Assembly (NCBI RefSeq): GCF_016735675.1 | Contig: NZ_JAERSG010000007.1 | Span: 1-64,000 of the forward strand | Direction: 5' to 3' | DNA length: 64,000 bases | DNA from: Nocardioides baculatus | Lineage (GTDB): Bacteria > Actinomycetota > Actinomycetes > Propionibacteriales > Nocardioidaceae | Shown here: in pieces, positions 50,843-57,567 of the stretch | How positions within the stretch are numbered: the first letter of the stretch is position 1 | Layout of the letters: the number at the start of each line of letters is the position of its first letter | Translations under genes and position numbers: made by a program | Notes under the pieces: model-generated | The model's input: only the letters and a program-made list of their open reading frames with translations | The model's database searches: none | What the model was told of the DNA's origin: nothing

Positions 50843-51723
50843 GCACGCTCACCGCAGAGAAGCAGGCGGCACCGCCGAAGGCTCCGGCGTCCCGCGACGG
50901 AGGGGAGTGGCGTCGTACGCCGGGATGGCTCTATGCCGTGCTCTTCGTCGGGCTGTTCCTCGTCGTCATCCCGTTCGTCTGGATGCTGCTCTCGAGCCTC
51001 AAGCCCGAGGCCGAGGTGCGCTCCGTGCCGCCGACCTGGTGGCCCGAGACGATCACCCTCGACAACTACGAGACGCTGTTCACCAAGCTCGACTTCCCGA
51101 CGTACTTCATGAACTCGGCGATCGTCGCGCTGGCCGTCACGGCCGGCAACATGGTCTTCTGCTCGATGCTCGGCTACGCGCTGGCCAAGCTCGACTTCCC
51201 CGGCAAGAAGGCGCTCTTCGCGATCGTGCTGGGCACCTTGATGATCCCCGGCGTCGTGACCTTCGTGCCGCTCTTCGTGCTCACCACCAACATCGGGCTG
51301 TCCAACTCCCTGATCGGGATGATCCTGCCCTTCCTGGCCGGCCCGTTCGGCGTCTTCCTGATGCGCCAGTTCATCCAGTCGCTGCCCGACGAGCTCATCC
51401 AGGCGGCCCGCATCGACGGCGCCGGGGAGCTGAGGATCTTCTTCTCGGTGATCCTGCCGCTCTGCGGCCCCGCGCTCGCGACGCTCGGGATCCTGACGTT
51501 CCTCACGTCGTGGAACAACTTCCTGTGGCCGCTCGTGGTGGCGCAGACCGAGGACAAGTACACGCTCCCGGTCGCCCTCGCGCTCTACTCCGTCGGCCAG
51601 AACGCCACGCAGTACGGACTCCTGCTCGCCGGCTCGGTCGTCGTCGTGCTGCCCGTGCTCGCCATCTTCCTGGTCCTGCAGCGCCACATCATGCAGGGCA
51701 TCGCCATGACCGGAATCAAGTAG
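50839..51723 (+). CDS. Carbohydrate ABC transporter permease (MalG-like)
   Basis: A 294-aa permease, six TM helices. The N-terminus GWLYAVLFVGLFLVVIPFVW and SLKPEAEVRSVPPTWWPE are typical of MalG-type subunits, and the EAA motif is LPDELIQAARIDGAGELRIF. Starts within the stop codon of the MalF-like gene. Together with the lipoprotein it forms a CUT1 importer lacking its own ATPase. Confidence 0.93.
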   Translation: MSTLTAEKQAAPPKAPASRDGGEWRRTPGWLYAVLFVGLFLVVIPFVWMLLSSLKPEAEVRSVPPTWWPETITLDNYETLFTKLDFPTYFMNSAIVALAVTAGNMVFCSMLGYALAKLDFPGKKALFAIVLGTLMIPGVVTFVPLFVLTTNIGLSNSLIGMILPFLAGPFGVFLMRQFIQSLPDELIQAARIDGAGELRIFFSVILPLCGPALATLGILTFLTSWNNFLWPLVVAQTEDKYTLPVALALYSVGQNATQYGLLLAGSVVVVLPVLAIFLVLQRHIMQGIAMTGIK

Positions 51724-51769
51724 GACCCCCACCACCGACGCCCCTGCTCGGGCAAGGAGGCACCACCCC

Positions 51770-53344
51770 ATGAAGATCCGTCCCCCCGTCGCGCTCGCCG
51801 CGACCGCGGCCCTCGCAGCCGCCGCCCTGGCGGTCCAGCCGCTGGCGCCGGCGACCGCCGGCGACCGCACCCCGACCGGCACCCGCGCCGTCCTGCAGGA
51901 GTACATGGCGGACAGCTGGGAGTCGATGGCTGCGATGACCGACGAGACCACCGGCCTCCCGGCCGACAACATCGGCGGTGACCTCGACGCGTCCAGCCGC
52001 AGCGGCTACACCTCGCCGACCAACATCGGCGCCTACCTGTGGAGCACGGTCGCGGCCCGCGACACCGGACTGATCTCGCGTCGCGAGGCGCGCGAGCGGG
52101 CTCGTACGACGATCGAGACCGTCGCCGGCATGGAGAAGCACGAGCCGTCCGGCATGTTCTTCAACTGGTACGACCCCGCGACCGGCGACAAGCTCGACGT
52201 CTTCCCCGGCGGCGGCCCGATCGAGCAGTTCGCCTCGAGCGTCGACAACGGCTGGCTCGCGACCGGCCTGCTCCTGACCGAGCGGGCGATCCCGGCGCTC
52301 AAGCACCAGGCGGCGGCCATCCGCGAGCAGATGGACTTCGGCTACTACTACAACCCGGCCGAGGGCATCCGGAAGGAGCCCGGCAGCGACGCCCCCGTGG
52401 GTGGCCAGATCCGCGGCGGCTTCTGGGTCGACCCGCCGTCGGGCTGCTCCGTCGCGGACAACTACCGAGGCGGCGAGGACGTCTACTACACCTGCCACCA
52501 CTACGGGTCGTTCAACACCGAGCCGCGCATCGCCTCCTACCTCGGCATCGCCGCGGGCCAGATCCCGGCCAGGCACTACTTCGGCACGCTGCGCACCTTC
52601 CCGCCGACCTGCGACTGGTCGTGGACCGAGACGAAGCCGAGCGGCGAGTGGCACACCTACGAGGGCATCGACGTCTTCGAGGGCACGCTGCCCTACCGCG
52701 GCCACCAGCTGGTGCCGACGTGGGGCGGCAGCATGTTCGAGGCGCTGATGGTGCCGCTGTTCGTGCCCGAGGAGACGTGGGGCGCCCGCTCGTGGGGCGT
52801 GAACCACCCCCTCTACGTCAAGGCCCAGATCGAGCACGGCATGGACGAGGCCGGCTACGGCTACTGGGGCTTCTCCCCGTCCAACGACCCGGCCGGCGGC
52901 TACCGCGAGTACGGCGTCGACCAGCTCGGCATCGACGGCCCGGGCTACACCTCCGACCAGGAGCGGACCTCCTGGGAGCAGGCCTACGAGGGCTGCCCGG
53001 ACCGCGCCGGCACGCCCGCCCCGACGGCGTACGGCGACGGAGTGGTCACCCCGCACGCGTCGTTCCTGGCCCTGCGCTACGCCCCCGACGAGGCGCTCGC
53101 GAACCTGGCGAAGCTGCGGGAGAACTTCGACGCCTACGGCCCCGGCGGCTTCTACGACGCCGTCGCCGTCCGCTCGGGCACGGTCTCGAAGAAGTACCTC
53201 GCCCTCGACCAGGGCATGGTCGTCGCGGCGCTCGGCAACGCCCTCGCCGGCGACTCGCTGCGGAAGTACGTGAGCCGTGGTGCCCTGTCCGACAAGGTCC
53301 GACCGCTCATGGAGGAGGAGGTCTTCACCTCGAAGGCCCGCTGA
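51770..53344 (+). CDS. Secreted glycoamylase-like / GH144-type hydrolase
   Basis: A 524-aa exported enzyme. Signal peptide residues 1-30 (ending PATAG). The (alpha/alpha)6 barrel pattern of the Glycoamylase family (PF10091; GH144 and NdvB C-terminal domains) is recognised from TSPTNIGAYLWSTVAARDTG, MEKHEPSGMFFNWYDPATGD, SSVDNGWLATGLLL and, near the end, HASFLALRYAPDEALANLAK and KYLALDQGMVVAALGN. GH144 enzymes cut beta-1,2-glucan; that activity is a family-based guess. GGAGG 8 nt before ATG. Last gene of the LacI-ABC unit, which implies that it feeds the importer. Confidence 0.8.
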   Translation: MKIRPPVALAATAALAAAALAVQPLAPATAGDRTPTGTRAVLQEYMADSWESMAAMTDETTGLPADNIGGDLDASSRSGYTSPTNIGAYLWSTVAARDTGLISRREARERARTTIETVAGMEKHEPSGMFFNWYDPATGDKLDVFPGGGPIEQFASSVDNGWLATGLLLTERAIPALKHQAAAIREQMDFGYYYNPAEGIRKEPGSDAPVGGQIRGGFWVDPPSGCSVADNYRGGEDVYYTCHHYGSFNTEPRIASYLGIAAGQIPARHYFGTLRTFPPTCDWSWTETKPSGEWHTYEGIDVFEGTLPYRGHQLVPTWGGSMFEALMVPLFVPEETWGARSWGVNHPLYVKAQIEHGMDEAGYGYWGFSPSNDPAGGYREYGVDQLGIDGPGYTSDQERTSWEQAYEGCPDRAGTPAPTAYGDGVVTPHASFLALRYAPDEALANLAKLRENFDAYGPGGFYDAVAVRSGTVSKKYLALDQGMVVAALGNALAGDSLRKYVSRGALSDKVRPLMEEEVFTSKAR

Positions 53345-53356
53345 GACCTCACCCCT

Positions 53357-53452
53357 CGCTGGTTGAGGTGCGAGCGCAGCGAGCCTCGGAACCACGCTCC
53401 CAGGCGCAGGTTTCGAGGCTCGTCGCTGGCGCTCCTCGCACCTCGACCAGCG
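53357..53452. repeat. Long inverted repeat between convergent genes
   Basis: Left arm 53357-53393 (CGCTGGTTGAGGTGCGAGCG onward, ending GGAACC) and right arm 53409-53452 (GGTTTCGAGGCTCGTCGCTG onward, ending CGACCAGCG) can fold into a long hairpin with a few mismatches. It lies between two convergent stops and may terminate both. The same arm sequence occurs singly at 43739-43775. I recall such arms as common in Nocardioides genomes. Confidence 0.8.
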
Positions 53453-53455
53453 ACG

Positions 53456-54424
53456 TCAGTCGAAGACGTCGACGTGCACGTGGTCCCGGTGCTCCAGGAT
53501 CTGCTGGTCGCCCCGTGACGAGGACGGCACCCGGTAGTCCGTCCAGCCGTCACCGGAGCGCGAGCCGGCGTGCCAGATCCGGTCGTCGAAGATCAGTGTC
53601 CTGATGTCGAGCCGGTCGGCGTTGGCCACGAGGTAGGTCGCCATCGCCCAGCCGCGCTGCTTGTTCTCCGCGGTGATCGGTCGGTAGAAGATGTCGATCG
53701 CGCGTCCTTCGTAGTGCGCGGATCCCTCCATGTGACCGCTCGAGACGCCCTCCGGCTCGAAGCCGCCGAGCGACAGAGCGCCGAATCGCGCCTCGACGTC
53801 CTCGCGCACGACCGCGGCACGGGCGACCAGGCCGGCGTCATCGAGGTCGTCGGAGTCCTCGTCCGCGTCACCCGGGACGTCGCACCACATCGCCTGCGGC
53901 GAGTTGCCGGTGAGGGCCGAGGCCAGGGCGCGGCCGTCCTCCTCGTGGTCGGCGTACGCATCGGGGTAGGCCGAGCGCTGCACCGCCTGCGCCGCCTCGG
54001 TGATCTCCATCTCGCGGTAGCCGTCGATCTTCTCGAGCGCGTCGTAGAAGGCGTTGGTCGCGTAGACCGGGTCCATGAGCTGCGCGATCGTGCCCCAGCC
54101 CTGCGAGGTGCGCTGCTGGAAGAGGCCGACGGAGTCGCGGTCGCCGTACTCGATGTTGTAGAGCTTGGACTCCTGGAAGGCCGTCGCGAGCGCGATGCTC
54201 GCCGCGCGTGCGGGCATGCCGCGCTCGATCGAGATGGCGGTGATCAGCGCGGCGTTCTCGGCCTGCTCGAGGTCGATCTCGACCCGGTGGCCGTCGACCT
54301 CGGCGGTGCACCCGCTCGTGTCGAGGATCGACGGCACGCCGCCGCGGTCGACGAGGACGAAGGTGGTGGCGACGGCACCCAGGGCCACCACCGCCCCGAT
54401 GGTGACCGTCCGCAGGGACGGCAC
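53456..54424 (-). CDS. Exported cell-wall protein: transglycosylase-like plus ARB_07466/M15-like domain
   Basis: A 322-aa protein. N-terminal membrane/signal segment (residues about 6-26). Residues about 60-150 look like a lysozyme/transglycosylase fold with a possible catalytic Glu in ALATAFQESKLYNIEYGDRD followed by VGLFQQRTSQGWG. The C-terminal part (about 200-322) has GSAHYEGRAIDIFYRP and the terminal HRDHVHVDVFD, resembling the metal-binding His/Asp pattern of M15 peptidases in ARB_07466-like domains. Similar proteins are often mislabelled heavy-metal transporters. GTG start 8 nt after the dapD stop, so it may be cotranscribed with dapD. Activity not certain. Confidence 0.72.
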   Translation of the reverse strand: MPSLRTVTIGAVVALGAVATTFVLVDRGGVPSILDTSGCTAEVDGHRVEIDLEQAENAALITAISIERGMPARAASIALATAFQESKLYNIEYGDRDSVGLFQQRTSQGWGTIAQLMDPVYATNAFYDALEKIDGYREMEITEAAQAVQRSAYPDAYADHEEDGRALASALTGNSPQAMWCDVPGDADEDSDDLDDAGLVARAAVVREDVEARFGALSLGGFEPEGVSSGHMEGSAHYEGRAIDIFYRPITAENKQRGWAMATYLVANADRLDIRTLIFDDRIWHAGSRSGDGWTDYRVPSSSRGDQQILEHRDHVHVDVFD

Positions 54425-54432
54425 GGCCGCCC

Positions 54433-55374
54433 TCAGTTGGCGTGCAGTGCCGCGTTGAGGGCGATGCCGGCGCCGTCCGACCCGCCCTTCCACGGCACGG
54501 CCTCGATGGCGCCGCTGACCGAGTTGCGGCGGAACAGGATGTTGTCGACGCCCGAGAGGGTGGCCGCCTTGACGACCTGCGGCTTGCCGTCGAGGTCGGT
54601 GACGGTGACCTTGGTGCCGGCGGTGACGTAGCAGCCGGCCTCGACCACGCAGTCGTCGCCGAGCGAGATGCCGATGCCGGAGTTGGCGCCGAGGAGGCAG
54701 CGCTCGCCGATCGAGATGACCTCCTTGCCGCCACCGGACAGGGTGCCCATGATCGACGCGCCGCCGCCGACGTCCGAGCCGTCGCCCACGACGACGCCGC
54801 CGGACACCCGGCCCTCGACCATCGAGGCGCCGAGCGTGCCGGCGTTGAAGTTCACGAAGCCCTCGTGCATGACGGTGGTGCCCTCGGCGAGGTGTGCGCC
54901 GAGCCGGACGCGGTCGGCGTCGCCGATGCGGACGCCGGTGGGCAGGACGTAGTCGACCATGCGGGGAAACTTGTCGACGCCGAACACCGTGACGTGCGCA
55001 CCGCTGGCGCGCAGCCGGGCGCGGGTGGCCTCGAAGCCCTCGACCGCGCACGGACCGGCGGAGGTCCACACGACGTTGGTGAGCAGGCCGAAGATCCCGT
55101 CCAGGTTCTGGCCGTGCGGCTTCACCAGTCGGGTCGAGAGCAGGTGCAGCCGCAGCCACACGTCCTCGGTCGACGACGGTGCCGCGTCGAGGTCCTCGAT
55201 CTCGACCAGCCGTACCTCGCGCCGTACGCCGCGGAGGTCGTCGTCGCCCTCCAGCGCGGTCAGCTCGGCCGGCGCGTCACCCTCGGTCGCGCCGAGCACG
55301 GGGGAGGGGAACCAGGCGTCGAGGACGGTGTCGTCAGCGAGGGTGAGGAGGCCGTAGCCGGAGGCAGCAGTCAC
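54433..55374 (-). CDS. dapD: Tetrahydrodipicolinate N-succinyltransferase
   Basis: Succinylates tetrahydrodipicolinate in lysine/DAP synthesis, 313 aa, the actinobacterial DapD length. N-terminal alpha/beta domain to about residue 170, then left-handed beta-helix hexapeptide repeats ([60 protein letters not shown]) and the C-terminal strand region [23 protein letters not shown] 55374 has TAGGCT 6 nt upstream (55381-55386), so the mRNA is probably leaderless. Confidence 0.95.
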   Translation of the reverse strand: MTAASGYGLLTLADDTVLDAWFPSPVLGATEGDAPAELTALEGDDDLRGVRREVRLVEIEDLDAAPSSTEDVWLRLHLLSTRLVKPHGQNLDGIFGLLTNVVWTSAGPCAVEGFEATRARLRASGAHVTVFGVDKFPRMVDYVLPTGVRIGDADRVRLGAHLAEGTTVMHEGFVNFNAGTLGASMVEGRVSGGVVVGDGSDVGGGASIMGTLSGGGKEVISIGERCLLGANSGIGISLGDDCVVEAGCYVTAGTKVTVTDLDGKPQVVKAATLSGVDNILFRRNSVSGAIEAVPWKGGSDGAGIALNAALHAN

Positions 55375-55380
55375 CCCACC

Positions 55381-55386
55381 AGCCTA
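55381..55386 (-). promoter_or_regulatory. -10 box of dapD
   Basis: TAGGCT on the minus strand, 6 nt before the GTG start, between dapD and the DinB gene. It supports a separate leaderless promoter for dapD. Confidence 0.55.
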
Positions 55387-55408
55387 CGGATGCGACCCAT
55401 TCCCGACC

Positions 55409-55939
55409 TCACTGGCCGGTGCGGCCGTCGACGCACTCCCGCACCAGGTCGGCGTGCCCGCAGTGGCGGGCGTACTCCTCGATCATGTGCACGATGATGT
55501 CGCGCACCTCGGTGGGCTCGCCGTGCACGTCGACGACGGCGTCGAGGTCGGTGCGGTCCAGCACCTCGCGGGCGTAGGCGATCTCGGCCTCCCACAGGTC
55601 GTGCGCCTCGCGGACGAGGTCGTCGTCGGCGTCGGGGAAGTCGAACCCGCCGTCGTCGTCCTGGAACAGGCGCGGGATGTCCATCCGCTCCTCGATCACC
55701 CGGCGGAACCAGCTCTGCTCGACCCGCGCCATGTGCCGCACCAGCCCGAGCAGCGAGATGTTGGACGGCGGCACCGCCCTGGTCGCCAGCTGCCGGGCGT
55801 CGAGCCCGTCGCACTTGAGCGCCAGCGTGCCGCGGTAGTGCTCGAGGTAGCCCACCAGGCACTCCTTCTCCCCACGAGTCGGCCCTTCCTGCATCCGCGG
55901 GTCCTGGTCCTGGGGCAGCCACATGCCGTCGAAGTTCAT
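55409..55939 (-). CDS. DinB-family protein (DUF664)
   Basis: A 176-aa four-helix-bundle protein of the DinB/YfiT superfamily, DUF664 branch. GYLEHYRGTLALKCDGLDAR, LLGLVRHMARVEQSWFRRV (His ligand) and DIIVHMIEEYARHCGHADLV (two His ligands) fit the three-His metal site. Some family members are mycothiol-dependent transferases, consistent with the mshB gene nearby, but the reaction is unknown. ATG 55939 is chosen because the open frame upstream runs through the repeat region. Confidence 0.87.
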   Translation of the reverse strand: MNFDGMWLPQDQDPRMQEGPTRGEKECLVGYLEHYRGTLALKCDGLDARQLATRAVPPSNISLLGLVRHMARVEQSWFRRVIEERMDIPRLFQDDDGGFDFPDADDDLVREAHDLWEAEIAYAREVLDRTDLDAVVDVHGEPTEVRDIIVHMIEEYARHCGHADLVRECVDGRTGQ

Positions 55940-55968
55940 GGGCGCCACCCAACCGTGGGCGTGGCGGA

Positions 55969-56062
55969 GTAGTCCAGTGGGATTCGGTCGTCCGCCGTCG
56001 GTAGTCCAGTGAGGGATGGCTGTCCGGAAGGGGTTGCGGCAGCCAACCTTCACTGGACTACC
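55969..56062. repeat. Three-arm hairpin repeat, copy 2 (left flank)
   Basis: An outer arm (55969-55993) and a 62-bp core hairpin (56001-56062). The core starts GTAGTCCAGTGAGGGATGGC, has the loop GTCCGGAAGGGGTTGC and ends TTCACTGGACTACC. It is 60/62 identical to the core at 57206 in the same orientation, with the extra arm on the outer side. The right arm of this core has three mismatches to its left arm. Confidence 0.9.
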
Positions 56063-56126
56063 CCGGTCCTCGAACTTGCTCTGTGGACAGCCGGTACGCC
56101 CTCGCCAGCGCGGGAACGCTCCACGC

Positions 56127-57164
56127 GTGTTCACCCCACCGCCCTTCCATCCGCGCCGACCGAGGCTGGTCGCGCCCGTCAGGTGTGATGCGGCCGGTCT
56201 GCTCGGCCCGACCCGGGGCCAGGCCCGCGGCCCGCGATGGCGTACGACCGGGTGCGGGCTCGTCGTGCCTGCCGACGTACCGCAGACACCCGACCAGCGG
56301 GCGGTCGAGGCGGCAGCGGTGCTGAAGGACGATGAGGCCGTCACTGGTTGGGCGGCACTGCGCTGGCTCGGCGGCACCTGGTTCGACGGGACCTTCGGCG
56401 GCGTCCGGCTTCGGCCGGTGACGGTCGTGGCGCGGAGGAACGTGCGGGCGCAGACCGGCTTCGCGGTCAGTCAGGAGTTCCTGCACCCCGACGAGATCGA
56501 GGTCGTCGATGGTCTCGCGGTGACGATGGCTGTCCGGTCCGTGACCTACGAGATGCGGTACGCCGACGGGCTGGGCGCGGCTATCGAGGCGATCGACATG
56601 GCCTGCTACTCCGACTTGGTCAGCATTGCCGAGGTGACCGCGTACGTCGGTCGGCTGGGTCCGGTCACCGGCGTCCAGCAGGCGCGTGACGCGCTGCTCG
56701 AGGCCGAGGAGAACTCGTGGTCGCCGCGCGAGACCGGAATGCGTGGCATCTGGACGCGACGAGCCGCCCTGCCGCGGCCGAGGTGCAACGTGCCGGTCTT
56801 CACCCTCGACGGCCACCATCTGGGGACTCCCGACCTGATCGATCCGCTCACCGGGCTCGTCGGGCTCTACCACGGCGACAGCCACCTCAGCCTCGTCGGC
56901 GCCTCGAAGGACAACCGCCAGGATGCGGACTTCCGCGACGTCGGTTTGGAGCCCGTTGCCATGTTCGCCACGGACTGGCACGACCTCGGTGCCTTCACCC
57001 GTCGGTTGCTCGCCGCGGCGGCCCGCGCTCGTCGTCGTACCGGCGAACGTGGCTGGACCATCGACCCGCCGCCCTGGTGGACACCGACCGACACCGTTGC
57101 CCGGCGGCGGGCGCTGGCCGACTGGCAGCGGGACCGTTACCTCCGCTACCGCGACGCTGCCTGA
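56127..57164 (+). CDS. Hypothetical protein, possible degenerate PD-(D/E)xK-like domain
   Basis: About 345 aa, no signal or TM segments. The N-terminal block GPTRGQARGPRWRTTGCGLV and AAAVLKDDEAVTGWAALRWL, and the C-terminal TPDLIDPLTGLVGLYHGDSH followed by a basic helix ARARRRTGERG, recall a widespread Nocardioides family with an AbiEi/DUF559-like layout (from memory, not verified). Where active relatives would have G-E-Y-D-G, this protein has GLYHG, so a nuclease centre looks degraded. Start uncertain: GTG 56127 is used; an in-frame ATG at 56016 lies within the flanking repeat. Both sides carry near-identical hairpins. Confidence 0.55.
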   Translation: MFTPPPFHPRRPRLVAPVRCDAAGLLGPTRGQARGPRWRTTGCGLVVPADVPQTPDQRAVEAAAVLKDDEAVTGWAALRWLGGTWFDGTFGGVRLRPVTVVARRNVRAQTGFAVSQEFLHPDEIEVVDGLAVTMAVRSVTYEMRYADGLGAAIEAIDMACYSDLVSIAEVTAYVGRLGPVTGVQQARDALLEAEENSWSPRETGMRGIWTRRAALPRPRCNVPVFTLDGHHLGTPDLIDPLTGLVGLYHGDSHLSLVGASKDNRQDADFRDVGLEPVAMFATDWHDLGAFTRRLLAAAARARRRTGERGWTIDPPPWWTPTDTVARRRALADWQRDRYLRYRDAA

Positions 57165-57205
57165 CCGCAGGGTCGGTCGGGGTGCCTCTCGCCCACCCGG
57201 CCGGG

Positions 57206-57298
57206 GTAGTCCAGTGAGGGATGGCTGTCCGGAAGGGGTTGCGGCAGCCATCCCTCACTGGACTACCGCGGCGGGACGGCCAATTCCCGGTGGACTAC
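57206..57298. repeat. Three-arm hairpin repeat, copy 3 (right flank)
   Basis: A 62-bp core (57206-57267) whose 22-bp arms GTAGTCCAGTGAGGGATGGC-TG pair perfectly, plus an outer arm (57273-57298, ending CGGTGGACTACC). Core orientation equals copy 2, but the additional arm is on the other side, so the set L'-[core]-gene-[core]-R' is symmetric about the gene at 56127. It also lies just upstream of the ileS leader. Confidence 0.9.
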
Positions 57299-57344
57299 CC
57301 GGCAGGGGGCAGGGCGGGGCCGGAACCAATTGGCGGGCGCGCCC

Positions 57345-57547
57345 GCGGTCGCCGTACGATCGCGGCAGGCGTCTGAGCCGTCATCAGCGGTGAGCCTCGG
57401 GAAGAACGGGTACGGCGATCCGGCCGCGGCCCCAGTAGAACCCGACGGGTACGGCCCGACACAGCCGCAACGAAGCGGGGATCCGAGGGATCCCAAGCGA
57501 GGTGGTACCGCGGTCAGCCGATCGTCCTCGTGGAGACACCCCACGAG
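57345..57547 (+). ncRNA. T-box riboswitch of ileS
   Basis: The invariant T-box sequence is present as AGCGAGGTGGTACCGCGG (57496-57513). It is preceded by a stem III-like hairpin (GGGATCC-GAG-GGATCCC) and followed by the antisequestrator partner CCTCG. A competing hairpin CTCGTGG/CCACGAG (57527-57547) ends 20 nt before the ATG. An isoleucine specifier ATC is available at 57359-57361 in a short 5' stem, as in the ultrashort stem I T-boxes known for actinobacterial ileS. Charged tRNA-Ile should reduce ileS expression. The 5' boundary is approximate. Confidence 0.88.
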
Positions 57548-57567
57548 TCGAGAGTCGAGCCAGCCAG

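Noticed and set aside
56016..56126. In-frame ATG at 56016 as start of the repeat-flanked gene
   Set aside because: It lies inside the hairpin repeat and would make the N-terminus from repeat DNA. It is possible, as seen for aspS, but no ribosome-binding site supports it; GTG 56127 is used with low confidence.
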